From Chloroflexota bacterium (GTDB taxonomy: Bacteria; Chloroflexota; Chloroflexia; Chloroflexales; Herpetosiphonaceae): DNA of 64,000 nt. This document shows, in pieces, positions 8,092-16,431 of this stretch (position 1 is its first letter; each line of letters starts with the position of its first letter). A program made the translations under genes and the position numbers. The stretch spans positions 516,299-580,298 of the forward strand of contig JAIUOC010000003.1 in the NCBI GenBank assembly GCA_020161265.1. Reading direction: 5' to 3'. The notes beneath the pieces were generated by a model, which saw only the letters and a list, made by a program, of their open reading frames with translations, was not told the origin of the DNA and searched no databases.

Positions 8092-10731
8092 CTAGGCTTC
8101 ATTATCGCGGCGTTTGAGCAACCAAGCCGTAATTGCCAAACAGGCCATGGTGTAGCCAATCAAAATAAACCAAGTCAGGAAAATATAGCCAGCACTATCG
8201 TCGTAGCCCACGGTTGGGAACACTTCGCAGGTGCTAGGGCTAGGAATTTGGCCCGCGCGACATTTGCCTGGGTCGAATGGCTCGCCCAAACCGCCGATTG
8301 AACCATAGGCCTGCATTGCCCAACGACTGCCAACCAAGAATGAAACTGGAGCTAGTGCCGCAGGTAAGGGCAGCAAGGCCAAAGCAAACACAATCTGCGG
8401 AATTAGCGCAAACGGAATGATGCTCATGGCTTTATCCGATGAGCTAGCTGAGGCCGAAATTAACAAGCCAACGCCTAAACCGGTAAGCGATGTGAGGAAG
8501 GTTGTGACCAAGAAGCCACCCCAAACCCCAAATGGCACCTCCAGCCCAAGGTCAAAATCGACCTTTGTACCCAGAATGACCATCAAAATAATGCTTTGGA
8601 TGAGACATAAGCCAGCCAAAACCAGAACTTTGGAACCCAAATAGGGCACGATTTTAAGGTTGGCCAAACGTTCACGCCGATAAATTGGGCCTTCCTTGGT
8701 GATTTCGCGGGCTGAATTTAGAATGCCAAACCAAACTGCGATTGCGCCCAACAAGAACGGCACCATGCGAGCATCAGCCGAATTAGGGCGGCGGAAGGCA
8801 TCTTCTTTGGCAACCAGAAGCAAAATCATGCCAATAATCGGCGCTTGCAATAACATAATTGCAAGGTTGCGTTTATCGGCGGCGATCAAGCGCATATAGC
8901 GTTTGGTCATAATCCCAAATTGGCGCATGGCCGAAACGGGCGGCGGTTTCGGCCTACCCGCTGGAGCCGCCGAGGTGGGAATCGAAGCGCTGACTTGGTT
9001 GGGGTAGGCTCCAGGCACCGCAGCTTGGGGAATTGGCGCTTGTGGCGGAGTCATGACGGGCACTTGCGGCGCACGTTGCAGCCGTTCCCAAACATATTTG
9101 CGATAGGCCTCGGAGTTGCGGAAACGAATTTCCCACAGCTCAGAGAGCCGTGGCGCTTGGCGCACTTGATTATTGTGTTGCCGCCACGTTTCGAATTCTT
9201 GCTTCAACTCGGTCGTTGTTAAAGGATGGTTGGGGTCGGCATCACCCTCAAGTTTGGTGTAGATATCGGCAAAATCACCCGATGTTACATTGAAGAAGGT
9301 CAAGGCTTCGCTGGGTGGTCCAAACCAAACCATGCGCCCATCGGCCATAAACACCACATGATCGCATTGGGTGATGTTGGCAGTGGCGTGAGTTACCAAC
9401 ACAATTGTGCGCCCTGAATCAGCCAATTGGCGCAAGGTATACATCATCTTCTTTTCGAGGCCCGGGTCTAGCCCCGAAGTTGGCTCATCGAGAAAGAATA
9501 GGCTAGGATCAGCTAATAGCTCAGAGCTAATTGAAACCCGTTTGCGCTGCCCACCAGAAAGTTGATTAACCTGCTTGCCACGATGAGCGCTCATCTCAAC
9601 ATCTTTGAGCACCCGATCGATCCGCGCTTCGATTTCGCTGCTGGCAGTGTCGGCGGGCAAGCGGAGCTTGGCGGTATAGCGCAAGGCAACATCGACTGGC
9701 AAGCTACTGTGCAAAATATCATCTTGCGGCACATAGCCCAAAATTGCGCGGTAGGCATCGAAGTTGGCATAATAATCGTCGCCATTGACCAACACCGCGC
9801 CTTTATTAGCGCGATTGTAGCCCGAAAGCGCCCCCATCAGGGTTGATTTACCAGCGCCTGAACCACCAACCAAAGCAATAAATTCGCGTGGTTCAATCAC
9901 CAACGAAACATTATTGAGAATAACCCGATTGCCACCGACCAAGCGTACCAATGAATGGGCATCGATCCGCAACGCGCCCCGCTGATCAAATTGATCAAGC
10001 GAATTGCCGTCGTAGACCAGCTTAAATGGCCCAATTTGAATCACATCGCCGCGATTCAGGCGGGTTGCCGTGATTCGATTACCGTTGACAAATGTGCCAT
10101 TGGTGCTGCCAAGATCGCGAACGTCGTGGCCACCTTGGATGGCGCGAATTTCGGCGTGGTTGCGCGATACTTGAGGATTGGGTAAATTGAGCGCCGAGCC
10201 TTCGCGGCCAATTGTGACAGCGGGCTTATTGCTCAAATCGAAGCGGCTAACATGGCCAGCCTCGGCGGGCGGCGTGGCAACCTTTTGATTACGATAGGTG
10301 AGGGTGACAAAGTTACCAGTAACCGGATCGCCAATCCGTACCGAATCGCCATCGTTAAAACTATGGCGGGGCACACGTTGACTTTGGAAGAGCAAACCAT
10401 TGGTGCTGCCAAGATCGATAATAACGTGGCGTTGGCCATCGGGTTCGATCCGCGCATGGTTCGATGACACAAAGCGCGACGACGCAATAATATCGTTATC
10501 GGGCTTGCGGCCAAACGTGATTGGTTGATTGGCTAATGGAATTTGGCGGGGTGCCTGACCAGTTTCTTGCACCTCTAAAAATGCCATCGATGAATGCAGG
10601 ATGGTTGTGGCCCCACCGCCTAATGCGGGGTTAGCTTGGTTAGGTGCGGCCTGTTGCGATTTACCACAACTTGGGCAAAACTTCGTATTAGGCTGAATGG
10701 CAGCACCGCAGTGGATACAGCGTGTCATCAT
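8092..10731 (-). CDS. Zinc-ribbon, double-FHA, ABC-2 type transporter (ATPase and permease in one chain)
   Basis: The protein has 879 residues. ATG 10731 or 10728 follows AGGGGGA. The domains run: zinc ribbon with Cys 5, 8, 19 and 22; FHA domain ~70-140 (FGRKPDND, SSNHARI, LGSTNG); second FHA ~170-240 (IGREGS, SRNHAEI, LGSTNGTFVNG); ABC ATPase ~265-500 with Walker A GGSGAGKST, signature LSGGQRKRVS and Walker B LFFLDEPTSGLD; then an ABC-2 membrane domain of about six segments from ~620 on. The layout resembles Rv1747-type exporters, where FHA domains bind phosphothreonine and link transport to Ser/Thr kinases. It is divergent from the PP2C and kinase genes, so it is a likely client of them. 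The substrate is unknown. Confidence 0.93.
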   Translation of the reverse strand: MMTRCIHCGAAIQPNTKFCPSCGKSQQAAPNQANPALGGGATTILHSSMAFLEVQETGQAPRQIPLANQPITFGRKPDNDIIASSRFVSSNHARIEPDGQRHVIIDLGSTNGLLFQSQRVPRHSFNDGDSVRIGDPVTGNFVTLTYRNQKVATPPAEAGHVSRFDLSNKPAVTIGREGSALNLPNPQVSRNHAEIRAIQGGHDVRDLGSTNGTFVNGNRITATRLNRGDVIQIGPFKLVYDGNSLDQFDQRGALRIDAHSLVRLVGGNRVILNNVSLVIEPREFIALVGGSGAGKSTLMGALSGYNRANKGAVLVNGDDYYANFDAYRAILGYVPQDDILHSSLPVDVALRYTAKLRLPADTASSEIEARIDRVLKDVEMSAHRGKQVNQLSGGQRKRVSISSELLADPSLFFLDEPTSGLDPGLEKKMMYTLRQLADSGRTIVLVTHATANITQCDHVVFMADGRMVWFGPPSEALTFFNVTSGDFADIYTKLEGDADPNHPLTTTELKQEFETWRQHNNQVRQAPRLSELWEIRFRNSEAYRKYVWERLQRAPQVPVMTPPQAPIPQAAVPGAYPNQVSASIPTSAAPAGRPKPPPVSAMRQFGIMTKRYMRLIAADKRNLAIMLLQAPIIGMILLLVAKEDAFRRPNSADARMVPFLLGAIAVWFGILNSAREITKEGPIYRRERLANLKIVPYLGSKVLVLAGLCLIQSIILMVILGTKVDFDLGLEVPFGVWGGFLVTTFLTSLTGLGVGLLISASASSSDKAMSIIPFALIPQIVFALALLPLPAALAPVSFLVGSRWAMQAYGSIGGLGEPFDPGKCRAGQIPSPSTCEVFPTVGYDDSAGYIFLTWFILIGYTMACLAITAWLLKRRDNEA

Positions 10732-10797
10732 TCCCCCTTAAATGCCAAGCTTCATGCAACGAAATTAGCGCTATCTAGTGGCATGGATGAAGGGCTG

Positions 10798-10806
10798 TGC
10801 TATAAT
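10798..10806 (+). promoter_or_regulatory. Extended -10 promoter element for the PP2C gene
   Basis: TGC-TATAAT forms an extended -10 box about 87 nt before the PP2C start. The -35 region at the right distance is poor (GTGGCA). The same TGCTATAAT word is found at 12343, and on the minus strand at 17371-17379 and 47530-47538. Confidence 0.55.
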
Positions 10807-10892
10807 CGCAGCATGTGAGCAGACTCAAACACGCGCATTATAGCATACTGCTCCAGACCACAACCGTTCCTGCCGAATGGGAGGTTGCTCGA

Positions 10893-12224
10893 ATGAGCCT
10901 TGCAACGCCTACTGGCGCTCCATGCCCTCGCTGTCAGCGCCTTGTTGATGAAACGGCGCGTTTTTGCCGTTATTGCGGCTTTCCGCTACGTTCAGTGGCT
11001 ACGCCGCCCACATCAACAACGCCCGAGCCAGCTACGGCAGCCGAGCCGATCGACTATGAAGAAGTTGTTTTACCCGCACCGCGTCGCATTCAGCTTGAAG
11101 GCGAGAAGATCAGCCTGCGAGCCTTGGAACAGATGGTGCATGCTGGCGTTGAATGGTGGCAGATGCGCCTGCAAACTGGTGAAGCAACCCGTGAAGAGGC
11201 AATCAGTAGTATTGAAGAGTTGCGGAAAGCCCTTGGAAGCGTTAGTCATCAGTTGGCTCAAGGCCGTGAAACTATTCGCATTACCACCACGTTAACGCCC
11301 GCCCGCCGCTTTCCGCTGGGCTGCTCGCGCTGCGGCAAGGGCAATCGGGTGAATGCCCGCTATTGTATTGCCTGTGGTAATCCATTGGTGGCCAATGCAG
11401 AAAAGGTCCAGCCTATGTCCCAAACACTTCGCTATACTGTTGGCCTGCTTTCCGATGTTGGTACTCGTCGTTCAGTCAACCAAGATTCTGCCTTGGTCGA
11501 GCAGTTTCGCTTGCGTGATGGCACGCCGGTGATCTGTTGTTTGGTGGCTGATGGCATGGGTGGTGCTCAAGGCGGCGAACGGGCCAGCGCCTTGGCTAGT
11601 CAAACAATTGTTAATCATCTGCGCGATTATAGCCGCAATGTTGATCGCAGCTTTGATGGCTGGCGTGATGTCGTGCGGGCTGCCATCGCTGCGGCCAATA
11701 GCACGATCTTTCGCGAAGCTGAGGTTAAATCAACCTTACGTGGCATGGGCACGACGGTGGTTGTGGCCTTGGTCGTTGGTGAAAAAGCTTGGATTGGCAG
11801 CGTTGGTGATTCGCGGGTCTACCTATTTAATCGTAAAGGGGTTAGCGAACACACCCAACAAATCGCCCAAATCACGGTTGATCACACCATGGTGGCCCGC
11901 TTAGTTGATATTGGCGAGCTAACGCCTGAGCAAGCCCGTACTCACCCGCGTCGCCATGTGCTCTATCGCTCGGTCGGCGTAGAAGCCACGGTCGAATCGG
12001 ACATGACTGAGCAGCCACTTGAGGCTGGCGATTGGCTGTTGCTCTGCTCCGATGGCTTGATCAACGAGCTTTCGGATGAAGAATTGCGTGATGCAGTCTT
12101 TGAAGCTTCATCGCCACAAGCATGTTGTGGCAGCTTGATTGCTATTGCCAATAGTCGTGGGGCACGCGATAATGTGACCGTGGTGTTGTTGTCGGCAGAA
12201 GAACGCACCGACCAGCAGCACTAG
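10893..12224 (+). CDS. PP2C-family protein phosphatase with two zinc ribbons
   Basis: The protein has 443 residues from ATG 10893 with GGGAGG 8 nt upstream. It removes phosphate from Ser/Thr residues and probably reverses the kinase encoded next to it. Zinc ribbon 1 has Cys 11, 14, 25 and 28; zinc ribbon 2 has Cys 144, 147, 158 and 161, with a helical stretch between them. The PP2C domain fills ~180-440. It has RRSVNQDS, VADGMGG (metal Asp near 220), WIGSVGDSRVYL, LLCSDGL and GARDNVTVVLL, so all metal-binding positions seem to be kept. No membrane segment is seen. The gene is transcribed toward the kinase and away from the FHA-ABC gene. Confidence 0.95.
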   Translation: MSLATPTGAPCPRCQRLVDETARFCRYCGFPLRSVATPPTSTTPEPATAAEPIDYEEVVLPAPRRIQLEGEKISLRALEQMVHAGVEWWQMRLQTGEATREEAISSIEELRKALGSVSHQLAQGRETIRITTTLTPARRFPLGCSRCGKGNRVNARYCIACGNPLVANAEKVQPMSQTLRYTVGLLSDVGTRRSVNQDSALVEQFRLRDGTPVICCLVADGMGGAQGGERASALASQTIVNHLRDYSRNVDRSFDGWRDVVRAAIAAANSTIFREAEVKSTLRGMGTTVVVALVVGEKAWIGSVGDSRVYLFNRKGVSEHTQQIAQITVDHTMVARLVDIGELTPEQARTHPRRHVLYRSVGVEATVESDMTEQPLEAGDWLLLCSDGLINELSDEELRDAVFEASSPQACCGSLIAIANSRGARDNVTVVLLSAEERTDQQH

Positions 12225-12342
12225 TGGCCTGCGGCTGAAACTAATTAAAGATTGTCTGCGTCTTATGCTGTGACGGCCTTGCGCCAGCGATCACATCCTG
12301 ATCGTTTTGTCACGATTCTGGGCGCTTTTTAGCGCAACATCG

Positions 12343-12351
12343 TGCTATAAT
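12343..12351 (+). promoter_or_regulatory. Extended -10 promoter element for the Ser/Thr kinase gene
   Basis: TGC-TATAAT lies 34 nt before the kinase ATG, giving a short leader. The -35 position 17 nt upstream (GCTTTT) is weak, so recognition probably depends on the extended -10. Confidence 0.6.
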
Positions 12352-12384
12352 CGCGCTGAGTTGCTGATACGAAGGATTTTCTCC

Positions 12385-13908
12385 ATGAGCGATTTGTTAT
12401 CTGAAGAAAACTCTAAAACAGGTGCATTGCCCCCCGAGTTGATTTTGGGCTATCGCTATTTGCTCAAACAACGGCTTGGGCAGGGCGGCATGGGGGCAGT
12501 TTATTTGGCCTATGATCAGCGCCTTGATATTGATTGCGCGATCAAGGAAATGAGTACCGCCCTGCTTAAAACTGAAGATGAGCGCGAACGCGCCCGCAAA
12601 TCGTTTCATGAAGAAGCAAAATTGCTGGCTCGTTTGAATCATCCTAATTTGCCGCGCGTGACCGACCACTTTAGCGACCACGGGCGGGAGTATTTGGTGA
12701 TGGAGTTTGTGCCAGGCGAAACCTTGGCGACGATTTTGCGCAATAGTCCGCCGCCATGGCCGGTGGCTGATGTGGTGGCCTTTGCCGAACCACTGACCGA
12801 GGTGCTGCACTATTTGCATAGCCGCACCCCACCCATTATCTTCCGCGATTTGAAGCCAGCCAATATTATGCGTACTCCTGAAGGTCAAGTAAAGTTGATC
12901 GACTTTGGGATTGCTCGCTTGTTTAAGCCTGGTCAATCGCAAGATACCCAAGCCTTTGGTACGATGGGCTACTCAGCGCCTGAGCAATATGGCACTGGTC
13001 AAACTGATGCTCGTTCCGATGTTTATGCCTTGGGTGTGTTGCTGCATCAATTAATGACTGGCCATGATCCGATTGCCCAGCCATTTAATGTGCCGTTGGC
13101 GCATACGATTAATGCTGCCGTGCCCGAAGCAATTAGTTCGGTGCTGATGACGGCGATGAGCCATGATCCGCAAACCCGCTTTGCCTCGATGGTGGCGTTG
13201 CGCCGTGCCTTATCCAATGCTTCGCAACAGAGTGCTGATGTGTATGTGGCTCAGCGCCCAGGCACTGCGGCCTTGCCAAATGTTGGTTATGCTCCGTCTG
13301 CCCAAATGCGGCCAACATCACAGCCGTATGGTCAACCAACATCACAGCCATATGGTCAAACTGGTTCGCAACCCTATGGCAAACCTAGCTCACAGCCATA
13401 TGGTCAACCAACATCACAGCCGTATGGTCAACCAACATCACAGCCGTATGGCCAAACTGGCTCGCAACCCTATGGGCCACCAGTGGCGCAGTCGTATGCC
13501 CAGCCCTATAGCCCGCCGCCACCGCCAACCTATGCCCAACCATTTAGCCCGCCAGCACCGCCGATGCATCCAGCAACGCATCATTTGCAGGCTTCAAGCG
13601 TGCCCAAGGCCAAAACCACGGGCGTAGCTCAAACCGCTCAAATTATGGGCTTTTTGAGCTTGCTCTTGACGATTAGCGGCTTTTTCTACGAAGATATGGG
13701 GCGAGATGCTGGCATTTTTATGGGCTTTTTTGGTGGCTTTGCTGGGTTTGTCTCGCTGATCGTTAGTATCGTGGCCATTAGTTTAAAAGCTACCCGCGAA
13801 TCGATCAAAGGCCGCTCGCAATCGGTACGTGGCTTGATTTTTGCCACGGTTGCGATGATTCTTGCCTGTGTTGTTTTTGCGATAATTGGCGCAGCAAATC
13901 AATACTAA
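12385..13908 (+). CDS. Membrane-anchored Ser/Thr protein kinase with QPYG repeat linker
   Basis: The protein has 507 residues from ATG 12385 with GAAGGA 8 nt upstream. The kinase domain lies at ~23-280: glycine loop LGQGGMGAVY (31-40), ATP Lys 54 (AIKEM), catalytic loop FRDLKPAN with Asp 155, DFG at 173-175 and GTMGYSAPEQYG. The usual HRD His is Phe (153). Residues 311-364 are tandem SQPYGQP/TG repeats, followed by a Pro-rich stretch to ~395. The C-terminal ~85 residues hold three hydrophobic segments, so the kinase is tethered at the membrane by an unusual C-terminal anchor. The FHA proteins on both sides are likely readers of its phosphothreonine marks. Confidence 0.95.
   Translation: MSDLLSEENSKTGALPPELILGYRYLLKQRLGQGGMGAVYLAYDQRLDIDCAIKEMSTALLKTEDERERARKSFHEEAKLLARLNHPNLPRVTDHFSDHGREYLVMEFVPGETLATILRNSPPPWPVADVVAFAEPLTEVLHYLHSRTPPIIFRDLKPANIMRTPEGQVKLIDFGIARLFKPGQSQDTQAFGTMGYSAPEQYGTGQTDARSDVYALGVLLHQLMTGHDPIAQPFNVPLAHTINAAVPEAISSVLMTAMSHDPQTRFASMVALRRALSNASQQSADVYVAQRPGTAALPNVGYAPSAQMRPTSQPYGQPTSQPYGQTGSQPYGKPSSQPYGQPTSQPYGQPTSQPYGQTGSQPYGPPVAQSYAQPYSPPPPPTYAQPFSPPAPPMHPATHHLQASSVPKAKTTGVAQTAQIMGFLSLLLTISGFFYEDMGRDAGIFMGFFGGFAGFVSLIVSIVAISLKATRESIKGRSQSVRGLIFATVAMILACVVFAIIGAANQY
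13315..13476 (+). repeat. In-frame minisatellite coding for QPYG repeats
   Basis: About seven copies of a 21-24 bp unit encode SQPYGQPT, SQPYGQTG and SQPYGKPS variants inside the kinase gene. Neighbouring copies (for example ACATCACAGCCGTATGGTCA) are nearly identical in DNA, which points to recent copy-number change. Confidence 0.8.
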
Positions 13909-13950
13909 TATTTGTACATTCTTGTGTGCTCCCTTGTTGAAGGAGGAAGT

Positions 13951-15624
13951 ATGAAGTGTCCAAGCTGTGGACATACGAATGATGGTGGCAACCGTTTTTG
14001 TGAATATTGTGGTGCACGACTCGATCCGTCGATGAATCAAGAAGCAACCCAAATCGGGGCAGTTCCCAATTTACATACGGATCAAAGTTACGATGCGCCA
14101 ACCATGTTTGTACCAGCCGATCAGGCTCCTCCTGCGCCACCAGCCCAAGCGGAGCCAGCAGTCGCCAGTGCGCCAGCCGCGAGCTCGCTCAACTGCGCTG
14201 AATGTGGCTATATCAATCAACCAGGCGACCGCTATTGCGACCAGTGTGGAGCCTCACTCGATGCTGCTCCTGCCGCCGTTGCTCCGGTCGAAGTTGCTGC
14301 GGTAGCCACGCCTGCGCCGGTTGCCAGCGAAGCGGTTACGCCGCCCGATGGTGTGCCAGTTGTACCAGTCGCCGAGCCGCATTTGGCTGAATTAACCAAT
14401 GTTGCGCCAGCTGAGGAGTTGCCAACCGTGCCGATTGATGATCAACAGCCAGTTTCAACTCCTGTGGCCGAAGTCGAGCCAGTTGTGCCAGCCACTGAAG
14501 AACCAGTTGCTGTACCTGTAGCCGAAGTCGAGCCAGTTGTACCAGCGGTTGAAGAACCAGTGGTTGCACCTGTAGCCGAAGTCGAGCCAGTTGTACCAGT
14601 AGCTGAGGCTGCCCCAGCAGTTGACGAAGAAGCTGTAGCCGCCGAACGCACTGCTTTATCAACAGCGGTGATCGAGCAAGAAGATAATCTGGTGATGTTC
14701 GAGCAGATGGCTAATCGTTATGCTGGCCGCGCCTTGCCTGCGCATATCGCCGCTGGTATCGAAGAAACCAAGGCTAGTTTGGCCGAAGCGCAAGCTAATT
14801 TGGCGGCATTTGATCAAGCCCAAGCTCTGGCCAAGGCTGCTGCTGAAGCCGCTGCTCAGGCTGCCGCCGACGCTGCTGCCGCTGCTGCTGCTCAGCCCGA
14901 CCCAGAAGAGGTAGCTCGTTTAGAAGCAGCAATCACCGAACATCAAGATAATTTGGCGATGTTTGAGCAGATGTCAGCGCGTTATGCTGGCCGTGCTTTG
15001 CCAGCCCATATCGCTGCTGGCTTGGAAGAAAGCAAGCATGCCTTGACTGAAGCCGAAGCTGAATTAGCCGCCTTGCTTGGTGGTGCACCCGCTGCGCCTG
15101 CCGCTGCGCCAATTCCTTCAGCTCCGGTCAATACCTATGATGCGCCAACGGTTGCTGCGGCGGCTCCAGCTGAACCAGCGCCAGCTCCGGTTGTGCCTGC
15201 CGAACCAGTGCCAGCTCCTGTCGTTGAGGCCGCGCCAGCATGGGCTGCGCCAACGCCTGCCGAGCCAGTCGCTGCTCCGATTGCTCCACCAGTTCAAGTT
15301 ACCCCGCATTTGGTGGTTGCTGGTAGCCAAGTTGTGCTCAACTTGCCAACTGATAAGCAAATTTATGTGATTGGCCGCGAAGATCCGATTAGCGGGATTT
15401 ATCCTGAGGTCGATTTGACCAACCATGGCGGCGAAGGCGGCGGGGTTAGCCGTCAGCATGCTCGCTTGCACAATACTGGCGGCAATTGGACCTTGGAAGA
15501 TTTGAATAGCACCAACTATTCCAAAGTCAACGGCCAAAAATTGGCTCCGCATGCGCCAGCTCCAGTCAATCATGGCGATCAACTGCAATTTGGCAAAGTT
15601 GTTGTGACTTTGCATTTGCATTAA
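13951..15624 (+). CDS. Double zinc-ribbon, coiled-coil repeat and FHA-domain protein
   Basis: The protein has 557 residues from ATG 13951 with AAGGAGGAAGT just upstream. Zinc ribbons use Cys 3, 6, 17, 20 and Cys 82, 85, 96, 99. Residues ~100-230 are low-complexity Pro/Val/Glu with PVAEVEPVVP repeats. A helical unit of about 50 residues is duplicated (239-287 and 326-375); both copies contain the RYAGRALPAHIAAG segment. A poly-Ala helix lies between them. The C-terminal FHA domain (~455-557) has VIGRED, SRQHARL and LEDLNSTNYSKVNG, so the phosphothreonine-binding Arg, Ser and Asn are present. No enzyme domain is seen; it is likely an adaptor for the kinase 42 nt upstream. Confidence 0.9.
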   Translation: MKCPSCGHTNDGGNRFCEYCGARLDPSMNQEATQIGAVPNLHTDQSYDAPTMFVPADQAPPAPPAQAEPAVASAPAASSLNCAECGYINQPGDRYCDQCGASLDAAPAAVAPVEVAAVATPAPVASEAVTPPDGVPVVPVAEPHLAELTNVAPAEELPTVPIDDQQPVSTPVAEVEPVVPATEEPVAVPVAEVEPVVPAVEEPVVAPVAEVEPVVPVAEAAPAVDEEAVAAERTALSTAVIEQEDNLVMFEQMANRYAGRALPAHIAAGIEETKASLAEAQANLAAFDQAQALAKAAAEAAAQAAADAAAAAAAQPDPEEVARLEAAITEHQDNLAMFEQMSARYAGRALPAHIAAGLEESKHALTEAEAELAALLGGAPAAPAAAPIPSAPVNTYDAPTVAAAAPAEPAPAPVVPAEPVPAPVVEAAPAWAAPTPAEPVAAPIAPPVQVTPHLVVAGSQVVLNLPTDKQIYVIGREDPISGIYPEVDLTNHGGEGGGVSRQHARLHNTGGNWTLEDLNSTNYSKVNGQKLAPHAPAPVNHGDQLQFGKVVVTLHLH

Positions 15625-15638
15625 TCTGTGAGTTTATG

Positions 15639-15674
15639 ACCCGCGCTTATCGTTGCTGATAGGCGCGGGTTCTT
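15639..15674 (+). terminator. Rho-independent terminator of the signalling operon
   Basis: ACCCGCGCTTATC (15639-15651) and GATAGGCGCGGGT (15658-15670) form a 13-bp stem with one G-U pair and a 6-nt loop. TCTTTG follows. It separates the FHA gene from the HAD hydrolase gene. Confidence 0.8.
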
Positions 15675-15691
15675 TGTATTTGGAGTATTTA

Positions 15692-16387
15692 ATGCTGAAT
15701 CCAGCTCAATTTCAAGTGTTGACCTTTGATTGTTATGGCACATTGATCGATTGGGAAACTGGTTTGTGGACGGCACTTGAGCCAATTTTTGCTCGCTACA
15801 ACATCAACATCGAGCAAGAAGCGGCTTTGCAATTGTATGGCGAGCTAGAAAGTGCGCTCGAAGCAGGCCCATATTTGGCCTATAAAACCGTGGTGGCAAC
15901 GGTGCTGGGGCAACTTGGTCAGCGTTTGGGTTTCACGCCAACCGCCGAAGAAGCTAGCGAATTTGGCTTATCGGTCAAGCAATGGCCAGCGTTTGCCGAT
16001 TCGCCAGCAGCCTTGCAACGTTTGCAGCAACGCTATAAATTGGCGATTATTTCGAATGTTGATGATGATTTGTTTGCGGCTTCGGAGCAACGCTTGGGCC
16101 TCAAATTCGATTGGATTATTACGGCGCAACAGGTGCAATCGTACAAGCCATCGTTGAATAATTTTCAGCGAGCTTTTGAACGTTTAGCCTTGCCGCAAAG
16201 CGCAATTTTGCATGTGGCCCAAAGTCTGTTTCACGATATTGTGCCCGCTAACCAGCTTGGCTTGAACACAGTTTGGGTCAATCGCCGCCATGCCAACCCA
16301 GGCTTTGGGGCAACGCCTGCCGCCGAAGCTCAGCCCGATTTGGTTGTGCCAAGTTTGGCTGCTTTGGCCGATGCCTTGGGTTGCTAG
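15692..16387 (+). CDS. HAD-superfamily hydrolase (haloacid dehalogenase type II-like)
   Basis: The protein has 231 residues from ATG 15692 with TGGAG upstream. Motif I, LTFDCYGTLIDWE, holds the nucleophile Asp 13; motif II is IISNVD; the Lys of motif III is in YKPSLNNF; motif IV is FHDIVPANQLGLNTVWV. The insert between motifs I and II is a helical cap of the C1 type. DCYGTL is typical of the (S)-2-haloacid dehalogenase branch, but many members are phosphatases, so the substrate is open. It is bounded by a terminator on each side, so it is a single-gene unit. Confidence 0.88.
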   Translation: MLNPAQFQVLTFDCYGTLIDWETGLWTALEPIFARYNINIEQEAALQLYGELESALEAGPYLAYKTVVATVLGQLGQRLGFTPTAEEASEFGLSVKQWPAFADSPAALQRLQQRYKLAIISNVDDDLFAASEQRLGLKFDWIITAQQVQSYKPSLNNFQRAFERLALPQSAILHVAQSLFHDIVPANQLGLNTVWVNRRHANPGFGATPAAEAQPDLVVPSLAALADALGC

Positions 16388-16394
16388 ATCTGCT

Positions 16395-16429
16395 GCCAGC
16401 ACTATTGTTGCCGATAGTGCTGGCGTTTT
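16395..16429. terminator. Bidirectional terminator between convergent genes
   Basis: GCCAGCACTAT (16395-16405) pairs perfectly with ATAGTGCTGGC (16414-16424) around an 8-nt loop and is followed by GTTTT. It ends 3 nt before the stop of the leftward regulator gene. Confidence 0.85.
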
Positions 16430-16431
16430 GA

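Noticed and set aside
8092..10731. Reading the FHA-ABC protein as a drug-resistance ABCG pump only
   Set aside because: Zinc ribbon and two FHA domains make a kinase-controlled exporter more likely; no substrate can be named.
13315..13476. CRISPR-like short repeat array
   Set aside because: The units are directly joined without unique spacers and lie in frame within the kinase gene.
13163..13627. 154-aa forward frame with repeats, read as a possible second gene
   Set aside because: It is an alternative frame of the QPYG minisatellite inside the kinase gene; it has no RBS.
14336..14662. Reverse frame rich in Leu, Gln and Arg
   Set aside because: It is the shadow of the Pro/Val/Glu repeats in the FHA adaptor gene.
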